Assembly: GCA_902168105.1 (NCBI GenBank)
Contig: CABHOY010000038.1
Location: 1-64,000 of the forward strand
Length of the DNA stretch: 64,000 nucleotides
Direction of reading: 5' to 3'
Source: an uncultured Flavihumibacter sp.
Lineage (GTDB): Bacteria > Bacteroidota > Bacteroidia > Chitinophagales > Chitinophagaceae
A program made the position numbers and the translations under genes. The notes under the pieces are model-generated. The model was not told the origin of the DNA. It saw only the letters and a list, made by a program, of their open reading frames with translations, and searched no databases. Below, piece after piece: positions 7,422 to 16,772 of this stretch. Within the stretch, counting starts at the first letter, position 1. Every line of letters begins with the position of its first letter.

Positions 7422-10400
7422 TTAACGCAGCAGCATGATGTAACCGTTGTAGGTATGCCACTGTCCATTGGCGTCCAGCCCCTTCAAAGTATAGTAATAT
7501 GTACCCGCGTTCAATCCTTGTCCATCCCATTCACCCTGGTAATTCTGCTTTCTGAAAAGCACATTGTTCCAGCGGTTGTAGATCACGATCTCGTTCTGCA
7601 CAAATTTCTCTAGGCCTTTGATCACCAGCTTATCATTGCTGCCATCACCATTCGGTGTGATCACATTCGGCACATCTACTTCATTCGGGATAATGTTCAG
7701 GTTCACTGTCGCCACGTTACTCCAGTTGCCATTCTGGTCTTTCACTTTGTATGTGAAGGAATCGGAACCGGTGTATCCTTTTTCAGGCGTGTAAACAACA
7801 GTACCATCTTCATTCACCACTATTGATCCGTGTGCAGGCTGTTGTACTATTTCCAGTGTAGCAGGATCAAGCGGCGTATTAACGTCTCCCGGTGTATCGT
7901 TATTCAGTACAGGGATCGTAACCGGATTATCGGCCCTCACATCTCCCTCATTATCCGTAGCTGCAACAGGCAGTGGTTCGGGTGTTACAGGAGCAGCTGT
8001 ACAAGCAGGACAATCTGTTACAGGATCAGGTGTTTCACTGGTCACTGCAGCAACATTCACCAGGTTGCCGGTAAAGTCTTCCGGTGTCAGCACAGCTACT
8101 TCATAAGTCACCACAGCAGCATTAGGCAGTACAACGATGGTTTCATCCAGGTTGCCGGTGCCACTTGCATTAGGCAGGGTCACGGTACCATTGGTCACAG
8201 TTGCCGTCCAGCTGCTGATAGTTGTACCGGCCGGCGCCATGTCCTTAATATTCACATTTGCCGCATCGCCGGGACCATTATTGGTAACAGTGATCAGATA
8301 AACAACTTCCTCACCAGCTACAAAGGTTGTCTGTGTAGCGTCCTTCAGTCTTTTCACCGTCACGATGTCTGCATTCGGAGCAGGCGTAATAGCCGGTGTA
8401 GTGCTGGTATTATTACCAGGAGTATTATCCGTAGTGGTACTTTCTACTGTTGCAGTGTTACGCAGTGTTCCTGTAAAGTCAGCAGGTGTTTTAACAGTCA
8501 CTTCATAGGTAACTACAGCACCGTCAGGCAGTGTGGCGATTGTCTCGTTCAGGTCGCCCGTACCACTGGCGTTAGCCAGGGTTACAGTTCCTGTCGTTAC
8601 CGTTGCTTTCCATGCGCTGATAGTAGTACCTGCAGGCGCTACGTCTTTGATATTTACATGTTGAGCATCACTCGGACCATGGTTGCTAACTGCAATGGTA
8701 TAAACAACCGAAGTACCCGGAGAGAAGGTGGTCTGTCCAGCATTCTTCAGCTGTTTCACTGCTGCTACATCAGCCACAGGAACCGGCGAAGTAGAAGATG
8801 AAGTGTTATTGTTATTACCCGGTGTAGGGTCTGTCGTACCACTTGTTACAGTGGCAGTATTGCTCAGATTACCGGAGAAGGAACCAGGTGTTTTCACCGT
8901 TACTTCGTAAGTAACAACAGCGCCATTTTGCAGTGTAGCGATCGTCTCGTTTAGGTTACCTGTACCATTTGCATTAGGCAAGGTTACTGTTCCTGTCGTT
9001 ACGGTTGCTTTCCATGCGCTGATACTGGTACCAGCTGGCGCGACATCTTTAATATTTACGTTCTTCGCATCACTTGGACCATTGTTGGTTACAGTGATCA
9101 GGTAAACAACATCCTCGCCGGGAGTAAATGTCGTCTGACTGGCATTCTTCAGTTTCTTCACCGTAACGATATCAGCGATAGCCGCAGGTTTGATAACACC
9201 CGTAGTGCTGCTGTTATTAGTCTGGTCGTCATCCTGAGTAGTTGTTGCAGCAGTAGCTGTGTTACTCAGATCTGCTGTAAAGGAAGCAGGCACGTTTACT
9301 GTTACCGCATAAGTTACTACGGCACCATCAGGCAGTGTAGTAATGGTCTCATTCAGGTTACCGGAACCACTTGTATTTGGCAGACTAACAGTGCCCGTAG
9401 TTACAGTCGCTGTCCAGGAACTGATCGTTGTTCCTGTTGGTGCATTGTCTTTAATATTTACGCTCTTCGCATCACTCGGACCATTGTTGGTTACAGTAAT
9501 GTTATATACAACATCTTTACCTGGAGTATAATTTCCGGCGGTTGTAGTCTTCACTACCGACACATCAGCTTTAGGCGATGGGTTAGATGAAGAAGAAGTA
9601 TTGTTATTATTACCTGGTGTAAGGTCTGTTGTACCACTTGTTACAATAGCGGTGTTGCTCAGACTTCCGGAGAAGGATGCAGGTGTTTTCACCGTTACTT
9701 CGTAAGTAACTACAGCTCCATTAGGCAGTGTACCGATCGTCTCATTCAGGTCACCTGTACCATTTGCATTAGGCAAGGTTACTGTTCCTGTCGTTACCGT
9801 TGCTTTCCAATCTCCTATTGTTGTACCCGTAGGCGCATCATCCTTGATGTTCACATTCTGCGCATCACTCGGACCATTATTAGTAACAGTGATCAGATAC
9901 ACAACATCTTCACCTGGAGCAAAGATCGACTGACTGGCGTCTTTTAGTTTCTTTTCAGTAGCGATATCAGCGATAGCCATTGGTTTGATAACACCTGTCG
10001 TGCTGCTGTTATTAGTCTGATCGTCATCCTGCGTAGTTGTCGCCGCTGTAGCTGTATTAGTCAGATCAGCCGTGAAAGATGATGGTACGCTTACAGTCAC
10101 ATCGTAAGTTACCACTGCTCCTGCTGGTAAAGTAACAATCGTCTCATTCAGATTATTGGAACCAATTGTATTCGGCAGCGTTACTGTTCCTGTTATTACT
10201 GTCGCTTTCCAGGAACTGATCGTTGTTCCGGCTGGCGCATTGTCTATAATATTTACGTTCTTCGCATCACTCGGACCATTGTTGGTTACAGTAATGTTGT
10301 ATATAACATCTGTACCTGGAGTATAGTTACCGGCGCCTGTAGTCTTCACTACCGACACATCAGCTTTAGGTGACGGGTTAGATGAAGAAGAAGTATTGTT

Positions 10401-13400
10401 GTTATTACCCGGTGTAGGGTCTGTAGTACCACTTGTTACAACAGCAGTGTTGCTCAGGCTACCAGAGAAGGAAGCAGGTGTTTTCACCGTTACTTCATAG
10501 GTAACTACAGCACCATCAGGCAGTGTAGCGATCGTCTCATTCAGGTTACCGGTACCGTTTGCATTAGGCAAGGTTACTGTTCCTGTCGTTACGGTTGCTT
10601 TCCAATCTCCCATCGTCGTACCCGTAGGCGCATCATCCTTCACATTCACATTCTTCGCATCACTCGGACCATTATTAGTAACAGTGATCAGATAAACAAC
10701 ATCTTCACCTGGAGCAAAGATCGCCTGACTGGCGTCTTTCAGCTTCTTCACCGTAACAATATCCGCAATAGCTGCAGGATTGATTGCCGGGGTGATATCG
10801 CTGTTATTGGTCTGGTCGTCGTCCTGAGTTGTAGTCGATACAGTAGCAGTGTTGCTTAAGTTAGCTGTAAAGGATGCAGGTACGCTTACAGTTACTGTAT
10901 AAGTCACTACAGCACCATCAGGCAGCGTAGCAATGGTTTCGTTCAGGTTACCCGTGCCACTTGTATTTGGCAAGGTTACAGTACCTGTTGTTACAGCCGC
11001 TGTCCAGGAACTGATCGTTGTTCCCGTTGGCGCTACGTCCCGTACATTTACAGTCTTCGCATCACTCGGACCATTATTGGTGATCATGATATTATATACT
11101 ACAGCTGTACCAGGCGTAAAGGTAGCTGCAGCTGTAGTTTTAACTACAGATACGTCTGCTTTAGGTGCTGGTGTTGTAGAAGAGGAAGTATTATTATTGT
11201 TACCCGGTGTAGGGTCAGTCGTGCTACTTGTTACTGTAGCGGTATTACTCAAGCTACCAGAGAAGGAAGCAGGTGTCTTCACCGTTACTTCATAGGTAAC
11301 CACAGCACCATCAGGCAGCGTAGCAATTGTCTCATTCAGGTTACCGGTACCACTGGGATTAGGCAGCGTAACAGTTCCTGTTGTTACAGATGCGGTCCAG
11401 GCACTGATAGTAGTTCCGGTTGGCGCTACGTCATTAACGTTCACATTCTTTGCATCGCTCGGACCATTGTTGGTAACAGTAATGAGGTATACTACATCCT
11501 GACCAGGCACAAAGGTTGTCTGACCCAAGTTCTTCAGCTTCTTCACCGTAACGATATCTGCAATAGCGGCAGGATTGATTGCCGGTGTGATATCTGTGTT
11601 ATTTGTCTGGTCGTCGTCCTGAGTAGTAGTTGCTACCGTAGCCGTGTTGCTCAAGTTAGCTGTAAAAGAGGCCGGCACACTAACTGTCACTGTATAAGTC
11701 ACAACAGCGTTATCAGGAAGGGTAACGATGGTTTCATTCAGGTTACCTGTACCACTAGGATTAGGCAGGGTAACAGTACCTGTTGTTACAGTCGCAGTCC
11801 AGGAACTAATTGTGGTTCCGGTTGGTGCTACGTCCTGAATGTTTACATTCTTCGCATCACTCGGGCCGTTATTGGAAACAGTGATTGTATATACTACATC
11901 GGTTCCAGGTGTGAAGTTTGTAGCTGCTGTTGTTTTAACGACAGATACATCCGCCTTAGGAGCAGGGTTAATACCTGGAGTAGTGCTGCTGTTATTAGCA
12001 GGCGTAAAGTCCTGCGGACTTGATACGGTAGCCGTATTGATTAACTGACCGGTCCGGGAAGCAGCTGTGCTTACTATGATAGTATATGTTACTTCAGTAG
12101 CAGCAGGCAGGGTTGCGATAATCTGGTCGAGATCACCAGTGCCGCTAACAGCAGGCAGTGCTACAACACCGTTGGTCACTACTGCGGTCCATGCGCTGAT
12201 ACTTGTACCAGTTGGTGCAACGTCCTCTACGCTCACATTCTGTGCGTCGCTCGGACCATTGTTAGATACAATAATAGTATACGTTACATCTTCACCAGGC
12301 GTATATGATACGGCAGCAGTTGATTTGACTACTACCACATCAGCTTTGGGCGCTGCCGGCAGCGTACCCGAAGTACTGTTGTTATTTCCCGGCACATCAT
12401 CGCGACTTCCCGTAGTAACAGTGGCAGTATTGCTCAGACCACCGGTACGTTCAGGAAATGCTGTAACCGTCACCGCATATTGAACTATTGCGCCATTCGA
12501 CATACTCGAAATAATATCGTCAATATTCCCTACTCCACTGGGCGATGTTAAAGATGCCGTACCTGAAATTACACTGACAGACCATTCCTTAATCATAGTC
12601 CCTGCAGGAGCCTCGTCCTTCACATTTACATCAGTAGCATCTCCAGGACCATTATTGGTAACAGTGATCGTATAGCTCACATCTTCACCCGGAGTATAGC
12701 TTGTCCTGGATGGCTGAACTACTTTTACAACACCGACATCCGCACCTGGTTCCAGTGTGATAGGCGTAGTTGTGCTGGTGTTATCACCGGGTACCTCATC
12801 ATGTACCGCACTGGTGGCAGTAGCAGTATTGCTCAGTGCACTGTTATAAGCTGCAGGCAGTTTTACCTGTACTACGTAGCTTGCCACTCCCGCCACTGGT
12901 ATACTGACGATTGTTTCATTGATATTGCCTGTGCCGGTCGCATGAGGTAAAGTAATACCAGCAGTTGCGGTAGCTGTCCAGGCTATAATACTGGTACCTG
13001 CCGGTGCTGCATCTGTTACATGAACATTCGTCGCGGTGCTTGGCCCATAATTGGCCACGGTGAACAGATAGTTCACTGTCTCACCGGGGCTATAGGTTGT
13101 TTTTGCCACGTCCTGCAATGTCTTCGTTACCACGATATTTGCATTTGCAAGCACTGCTACACCGCTGTTATATTTAATGTTGTTACAAGTCTCGATAGCA
13201 CCTCCGTTCTTACATTCCACGTGTGGATCAGTAGGAGGAACGGCAGCATCCGGATTCGTAGCATCGGGATCTGTCACATCTTTTGGACGCATAATACTAG
13301 CCTCCAAAGCTATGCTGCTACCAGCCAGAGAAGGACTTACCGTGCCCGTAAAGCTGTATGTAATGATACAACCATTGGGCATGTCCAGCACAGCTGAATA

Positions 13401-15128
13401 ATTACCTGAAGCATCAATCGCCGCATTCTTTACAGTACCACAACTTGTGTTGACAGTAACCGCCGATAGATCAGCGATAGTAAAACCAGCAGGCACTTTA
13501 AATGCAAAAGGCGCACCGGTTACATCACTCGGACCATTGTTAACTACAACAACATTGTAGGTAACTGTTTTACCAGCATATACCTGTGTAATGGGCGTAG
13601 CCGGAGCTATACTCTGAATAGCCAGATCTGCCTGAATAATGTTAAGCGTGGTATTCTCGGAAGCCATGTCGCCCAGGATATATGTCCATGTATCCATAGC
13701 CCTAACATCTCCGTAGTTGCTGCTCCATTTGTGGCCATTGGTATTACTCGAAATACCCGTGCCATTGTTCCCGTTTGATTTTGGGTTACTGGCGCCTGTT
13801 CCGTTTCCGAAGTCGACATCATCCCAAAAAACCACGTCGCTCTTTACACTATTGTCATCATTCAATTGTTCGATGATCAGGCCATTAGGGTTATTTTCCA
13901 CATCGATAAAGGGGAAATGTATCTCGGCGCCCTGCAACTGTATGTTGGCAGTAACCGAAGCGGTGCCCAATGCAGGTGATACACCCGCACCGTCCTTTCC
14001 ATCCCAGAAAACACTGTTGCTTCCAGCTACAGCGGTCCCGGTCATTTTCCGGGTCACAAACGAACCGCTTCCCACCAGGGAGATACGGTAAGTGCCGCCT
14101 GTGCTGGCAGTAAACTTGATATAAGCACCTTTTTTACTTACCTGCCCTACAGTACCTTCCACACCATCTACACTGATATTGGTCACTGTCGGAATTATCT
14201 TCGTACCTCTCAGCCAGGTTGTTTTGCTTCCTGGCATAACGGCGGAAGCCGGCATATCAGTAGCCGGTAAATTATAAAACATCTTGTGTGTCACACTGTG
14301 TACACCATCGTCATCCCGAGGGTCCCAGGTAAAGAAGTCGGTCCCGATGACTGTTCCTGCCAAACTTTTATAAATCGGCTCGCCAGCATCTGTATTGTTT
14401 GCAGTAAGCCCCTTGTTATTCACGAAGCCAACAAAACCAATACCGCTTGATCCGTTATTATTTACTTTATAGACATAACCATCTTTGGTCAGCACATAGA
14501 TAATACCCAGGTAGTTACCAGCCTGCACATACATGTTCAACACATTCGTATATACCCTTCCAGGTATAACTGTCCCACCGGCACTTCTAACGGAAACATC
14601 CCAGGCAGCAATAGCACTACTCGCCGCATTCTGTGTCCAGGCTGCATCAGCAGCGATATTATCGCCAGCTTCAGAAATGGTGGCGGGAGGATTGGTGGAC
14701 AATAATTCTATTTTCCATAAGCCCGCCTGACCGGCGCCTACTACTCGCGTAAAAGGTGTATAACCAACCCACGGACCTTGCTTTTCCTGCGTACGGTTAG
14801 CGATCTGTCCCACAGTATTACTACCCAGGGTTGAAGTATATACATCGCCATTAGGTGATGTCAGGATGATCTGTCCTGAACCAATACCCTGCGCACTGCT
14901 GGCTGCTCCCACTGTTTCTCCAACATTAAGATAAGCATAGTGGACTCCCCTGTTGGTTAACGTCCATCCGGGCACCTTAGTACCTGTTGTGGAAACCAGG
15001 AATGCACGGCCACCGCCTATGCCATTCGGATACAGGTCTTTCGAGCCTTCCGCATAGCTACGATGGCCGGCTAACACACCGGACATGAGTAATAAAAGGG
15101 AAAACGTTACTTTGTAAAGTCTATTCAT
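7422..15128 (-). CDS. Giant DUF11-repeat surface adhesin with gliding-type C-terminal sorting domain
   Basis: Predicted secreted surface protein of 2568 residues. I chose the ATG at 15128 because it opens a normal signal peptide (MNRLYKVTFSLLLLMSGVLAG); the frame stays open further upstream without such a sequence. An N-terminal region of about 500 residues of unknown fold is followed by 14 DUF11-like beta domains of about 130 residues, marked by TPG-DVVY-ITVTNNGPSDA and LSNTATV. Next comes a cadherin-like Ig domain (VLNNDTPGD...DSFTYKVKD), then the CHU_C/T9SS type B domain (VPNVITPNGDG...GYIMLLR). The last is the export signal for T9SS and gliding adhesins. Domains 5-12 alternate two subtypes in a strict 795-bp period. 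It leads an operon with PorP/SprF and OmpA. It may act in adhesion, gliding or biopolymer binding; no enzymatic domain is seen. Confidence 0.9.
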   Translation of the reverse strand: MNRLYKVTFSLLLLMSGVLAGHRSYAEGSKDLYPNGIGGGRAFLVSTTGTKVPGWTLTNRGVHYAYLNVGETVGAASSAQGIGSGQIILTSPNGDVYTSTLGSNTVGQIANRTQEKQGPWVGYTPFTRVVGAGQAGLWKIELLSTNPPATISEAGDNIAADAAWTQNAASSAIAAWDVSVRSAGGTVIPGRVYTNVLNMYVQAGNYLGIIYVLTKDGYVYKVNNNGSSGIGFVGFVNNKGLTANNTDAGEPIYKSLAGTVIGTDFFTWDPRDDDGVHSVTHKMFYNLPATDMPASAVMPGSKTTWLRGTKIIPTVTNISVDGVEGTVGQVSKKGAYIKFTASTGGTYRISLVGSGSFVTRKMTGTAVAGSNSVFWDGKDGAGVSPALGTASVTANIQLQGAEIHFPFIDVENNPNGLIIEQLNDDNSVKSDVVFWDDVDFGNGTGASNPKSNGNNGTGISSNTNGHKWSSNYGDVRAMDTWTYILGDMASENTTLNIIQADLAIQSIAPATPITQVYAGKTVTYNVVVVNNGPSDVTGAPFAFKVPAGFTIADLSAVTVNTSCGTVKNAAIDASGNYSAVLDMPNGCIITYSFTGTVSPSLAGSSIALEASIMRPKDVTDPDATNPDAAVPPTDPHVECKNGGAIETCNNIKYNSGVAVLANANIVVTKTLQDVAKTTYSPGETVNYLFTVANYGPSTATNVHVTDAAPAGTSIIAWTATATAGITLPHATGTGNINETIVSIPVAGVASYVVQVKLPAAYNSALSNTATATSAVHDEVPGDNTSTTTPITLEPGADVGVVKVVQPSRTSYTPGEDVSYTITVTNNGPGDATDVNVKDEAPAGTMIKEWSVSVISGTASLTSPSGVGNIDDIISSMSNGAIVQYAVTVTAFPERTGGLSNTATVTTGSRDDVPGNNNSTSGTLPAAPKADVVVVKSTAAVSYTPGEDVTYTIIVSNNGPSDAQNVSVEDVAPTGTSISAWTAVVTNGVVALPAVSGTGDLDQIIATLPAATEVTYTIIVSTAASRTGQLINTATVSSPQDFTPANNSSTTPGINPAPKADVSVVKTTAATNFTPGTDVVYTITVSNNGPSDAKNVNIQDVAPTGTTISSWTATVTTGTVTLPNPSGTGNLNETIVTLPDNAVVTYTVTVSVPASFTANLSNTATVATTTQDDDQTNNTDITPAINPAAIADIVTVKKLKNLGQTTFVPGQDVVYLITVTNNGPSDAKNVNVNDVAPTGTTISAWTASVTTGTVTLPNPSGTGNLNETIATLPDGAVVTYEVTVKTPASFSGSLSNTATVTSSTTDPTPGNNNNTSSSTTPAPKADVSVVKTTAAATFTPGTAVVYNIMITNNGPSDAKTVNVRDVAPTGTTISSWTAAVTTGTVTLPNTSGTGNLNETIATLPDGAVVTYTVTVSVPASFTANLSNTATVSTTTQDDDQTNNSDITPAINPAAIADIVTVKKLKDASQAIFAPGEDVVYLITVTNNGPSDAKNVNVKDDAPTGTTMGDWKATVTTGTVTLPNANGTGNLNETIATLPDGAVVTYEVTVKTPASFSGSLSNTAVVTSGTTDPTPGNNNNTSSSSNPSPKADVSVVKTTGAGNYTPGTDVIYNITVTNNGPSDAKNVNIIDNAPAGTTISSWKATVITGTVTLPNTIGSNNLNETIVTLPAGAVVTYDVTVSVPSSFTADLTNTATAATTTQDDDQTNNSSTTGVIKPMAIADIATEKKLKDASQSIFAPGEDVVYLITVTNNGPSDAQNVNIKDDAPTGTTIGDWKATVTTGTVTLPNANGTGDLNETIGTLPNGAVVTYEVTVKTPASFSGSLSNTAIVTSGTTDLTPGNNNNTSSSSNPSPKADVSVVKTTTAGNYTPGKDVVYNITVTNNGPSDAKSVNIKDNAPTGTTISSWTATVTTGTVSLPNTSGSGNLNETITTLPDGAVVTYAVTVNVPASFTADLSNTATAATTTQDDDQTNNSSTTGVIKPAAIADIVTVKKLKNASQTTFTPGEDVVYLITVTNNGPSDAKNVNIKDVAPAGTSISAWKATVTTGTVTLPNANGTGNLNETIATLQNGAVVTYEVTVKTPGSFSGNLSNTATVTSGTTDPTPGNNNNTSSSTSPVPVADVAAVKQLKNAGQTTFSPGTSVVYTIAVSNHGPSDAQHVNIKDVAPAGTTISAWKATVTTGTVTLANASGTGDLNETIATLPDGAVVTYEVTVKTPADFTGTLRNTATVESTTTDNTPGNNTSTTPAITPAPNADIVTVKRLKDATQTTFVAGEEVVYLITVTNNGPGDAANVNIKDMAPAGTTISSWTATVTNGTVTLPNASGTGNLDETIVVLPNAAVVTYEVAVLTPEDFTGNLVNVAAVTSETPDPVTDCPACTAAPVTPEPLPVAATDNEGDVRADNPVTIPVLNNDTPGDVNTPLDPATLEIVQQPAHGSIVVNEDGTVVYTPEKGYTGSDSFTYKVKDQNGNWSNVATVNLNIIPNEVDVPNVITPNGDGSNDKLVIKGLEKFVQNEIVIYNRWNNVLFRKQNYQGEWDGQGLNAGTYYYTLKGLDANGQWHTYNGYIMLLR
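8765..11944 (-). repeat. Four tandem 795-bp units (two DUF11 domains each) inside the adhesin gene
   Basis: The same sequence point (reverse of gacacatcagctttagg and its variants) recurs at 8764, 9559, 10354, 11149 and 11944, exactly 795 bp apart each time. Each unit codes for one domain starting DVSVVKTT and ending near TTQDDDQTNN, and one starting DI(V/A)T(V/E)KKLK and ending TDxTPGNNNNTSSS. The absence of any indel over four units suggests recent duplication or gene conversion under selection for frame and length. Confidence 0.9.
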
Positions 15129-15380
15129 AAGTATCGAATAAGTAATAAATACTCCGGCGGAACAGCTTCCCGCACGGACATAATTGTCCCGGCACGACAA
15201 TCGCTTATTGTCCTGCAATATGTTTGTAAGAGTAGTGTGTTGTGATACGAACGGCATGGGGATTCCCTTAGAAACTGATTGGTTTCCCTAACGTTTTATA
15301 GCCATCTCATTCTCATTTAATTCACAGGGTTCATATTCACAGGTTCGGGTCTTCTCTTGAGTTCTTATCTTATCAACAAC

Positions 15381-15410
15381 ATAGTATCTTATAGTATCTT
15401 CATAGTATCT
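15381..15410. repeat. Three tandem 10-bp repeats ATAGTATCTT
   Basis: ATAGTATCTT occurs at 15381-15390 and 15391-15400, and again, without its last base, at 15402-15410. They lie in the 486-bp gap between the adhesin and the response regulator. A minus-strand -7-like box (TAATTTTG, reverse of 15453-15460) lies close by, so these repeats would fall in the adhesin leader if that box is used. The rest of the gap upstream of 15500 shows no gene. Confidence 0.5.
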
Positions 15411-15502
15411 GCTAAACAAAACCCCTATACGAACAGGTGTAGTTTCGCGCGTCAAAATTAGCCAACCATCCCTCATTCATGCATAGTAGATATTTGACAT
15501 AC

Positions 15503-15562
15503 TTGTAGTACAATTACTACAAACTGTAGTTTGACATTATATGTTAAAATATTATAATTTTG
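15503..15562 (+). promoter_or_regulatory. Promoter of the response-regulator gene with TGTAGT half-sites
   Basis: The -33 box TTTG (15530-15533) is separated by 21 bases from a perfect -7 box TAATTTTG (15555-15562), which fits the Bacteroidota primary-sigma consensus. Just upstream is an inverted repeat, TTGTAGT (15503-15509), six bases, ACTACAA (15516-15522). A third half-site, TGTAGT (15525-15530), overlaps the -33 box. CTACA-AAC-TGTAG (15517-15529) also forms a dyad. This arrangement suggests a bound regulator, possibly the product of the gene itself. Confidence 0.65.
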
Positions 15563-15614
15563 CCACCTATGCCTTGAAGGCCACATAACCATATACCTAT
15601 TTATCCATTAGTGA

Positions 15615-16223
15615 ATGAACTATATCCTTATTGCCCACGAACCCTCCATCATGCGTGATGGTTTGTCTCAGATCATTAGCCTGTTACCCGCACCGGTTAC
15701 GGTATTAATGGTAGAAACGGCAGATGATGCCATGGCTGCCATGAAAAGACAATCTATCGACCTGCTTATATTAAGCCGGCATTTCCCGGGTGTTGACACC
15801 CTGTCCATGATGCAAACGGTCAGAAAACTTAATCCTTCCACCAGGATCGTGCTCTTTTCTTCCCTGAATGAGAAGACCAGGATCATCGATTCATTGCACC
15901 AGGCGGCAGACGGCTTTCTCTGTAGAAATTCCACCTGTGAAGAAATACAACTGGCACTGTCTTCTCTCTTAAAAGGAGAAAAAGAACAGCCGATGTATAT
16001 CCCCTCATCATCAAATCCTTTGTCACAACTTTCTTCCCGGGAAATAGAAGTAATGAACCTGCTCAGCAAGGGACTCCCATTACTAAAAATAGCGGCCAAA
16101 ATGGAGCTGCAGCTCACCACCGTCAGCACATACAAGACCCGCATCTTTAAAAAACTGGAAATCAACTCGATAGTAGAGCTCCTGGAGAAGATCAATATCC
16201 ACGGCGCACGCAAGGCCGTATAA
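15615..16223 (+). CDS. NarL/LuxR-family regulator with degenerate receiver domain
   Basis: A 202-residue DNA-binding regulator. Residues 1-120 have the receiver fold, and residues about 135-192 form a LuxR-type helix-turn-helix (LSSREIEVMNLLSKGL...TVSTYKTRIFKKL). Key receiver residues are replaced: the phospho-acceptor position reads S54 (LLILSRHFPG instead of the usual Asp), the first acidic pocket is H8-E9, and the conserved Lys near the end is R104. Phosphorylation in the normal way is therefore unlikely, and the protein may act constitutively or respond to another signal. No histidine kinase is nearby. It has its own strong promoter and is followed after 145 bp by two coiled-coil envelope genes that it might control. 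Confidence 0.85.
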   Translation: MNYILIAHEPSIMRDGLSQIISLLPAPVTVLMVETADDAMAAMKRQSIDLLILSRHFPGVDTLSMMQTVRKLNPSTRIVLFSSLNEKTRIIDSLHQAADGFLCRNSTCEEIQLALSSLLKGEKEQPMYIPSSSNPLSQLSSREIEVMNLLSKGLPLLKIAAKMELQLTTVSTYKTRIFKKLEINSIVELLEKINIHGARKAV

Positions 16224-16368
16224 ACGCCAAAAGCACCGCTGGCAGGCGATTCAGGCTGATAAATTAAATTTTTATCATTTGAATATTAATTTTAACTTTA
16301 TAGTCCAGCTATCCTGCCAGCTGTGTATATATACTATTATTAATAGCCCCAAAACACCCCTTTTCTAA

Positions 16369-16758
16369 ATGGACAAATCACTCCGTATCGTCATTTACAT
16401 TGTACTTGCGCTTACGTTTATTAACGCGATCATCACCTTCTTTGAGAAAAGCCAGTTAAAACAAATTCAGAAAAATATCGAAGCCTCTCAGAGAAATATC
16501 GATACAGCGCTCAACTACATCAACGCCTCCCGTTCGAGGCTGGATTCTCTGCAGGGAGACGTGGACAAGTTCAAATATTACATTAAGAACATCCAGACCA
16601 ACGTTTCCATTTTAAACACTAAAAAAGAAATTGAGGAAGCAAAATCAAATGCCAAATTAAAAGAGACACTTGACGAGCTGAATGCAAAAGTGAAAAACTT
16701 TAAAGAAGAACTCAAAACCACGGACAGCCTTCCTCCGATCGAAGTAAAACCCCTGTAA
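16369..16758 (+). CDS. Small membrane-anchored coiled-coil protein, function unknown
   Basis: Not recognised as a named family. The protein has 129 residues, with one N-terminal transmembrane helix (about 6-25) and then a long, highly charged coiled coil (about 28-118) rich in Lys, Glu and Asn, ending in a short Pro-rich tail. This looks like an inner-membrane anchor with a periplasmic or cytoplasmic rod. It lies 14 bp upstream of a second coiled-coil envelope gene, so the two are probably co-transcribed and may interact. An AT-rich leader (16260-16310) precedes it. Confidence 0.7.
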   Translation: MDKSLRIVIYIVLALTFINAIITFFEKSQLKQIQKNIEASQRNIDTALNYINASRSRLDSLQGDVDKFKYYIKNIQTNVSILNTKKEIEEAKSNAKLKETLDELNAKVKNFKEELKTTDSLPPIEVKPL

Positions 16759-16772
16759 ACCGATATTAACAT

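Noticed and set aside
7830..8801. Plus-strand 323-codon open frame
   Set aside because: It is antisense to the DUF11 repeats of the adhesin and rich in Cys, Arg and Ile without any domain. Similar antisense frames recur in each repeat unit (9343, 10933, 11839, 12067).
8764..11944. Repeat array considered as a CRISPR-like or satellite structure
   Set aside because: The 795-bp units are fully coding and in frame for DUF11 domains; no short repeat-spacer pattern exists here or elsewhere in the window.
15129..15257. Upstream extension of the adhesin by 43 codons
   Set aside because: The ATG at 15128 opens a normal signal peptide; the extension would place hydrophilic sequence before it.
15288..15476. 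Minus-strand 62-codon frame upstream of the adhesin
   Set aside because: No domain or good start context; it overlaps the tandem ATAGTATCTT repeats and the probable adhesin leader.
15668..16213. Minus-strand 181-codon open frame
   Set aside because: Antisense to the regulator gene, which has clear receiver and LuxR motifs on the plus strand.
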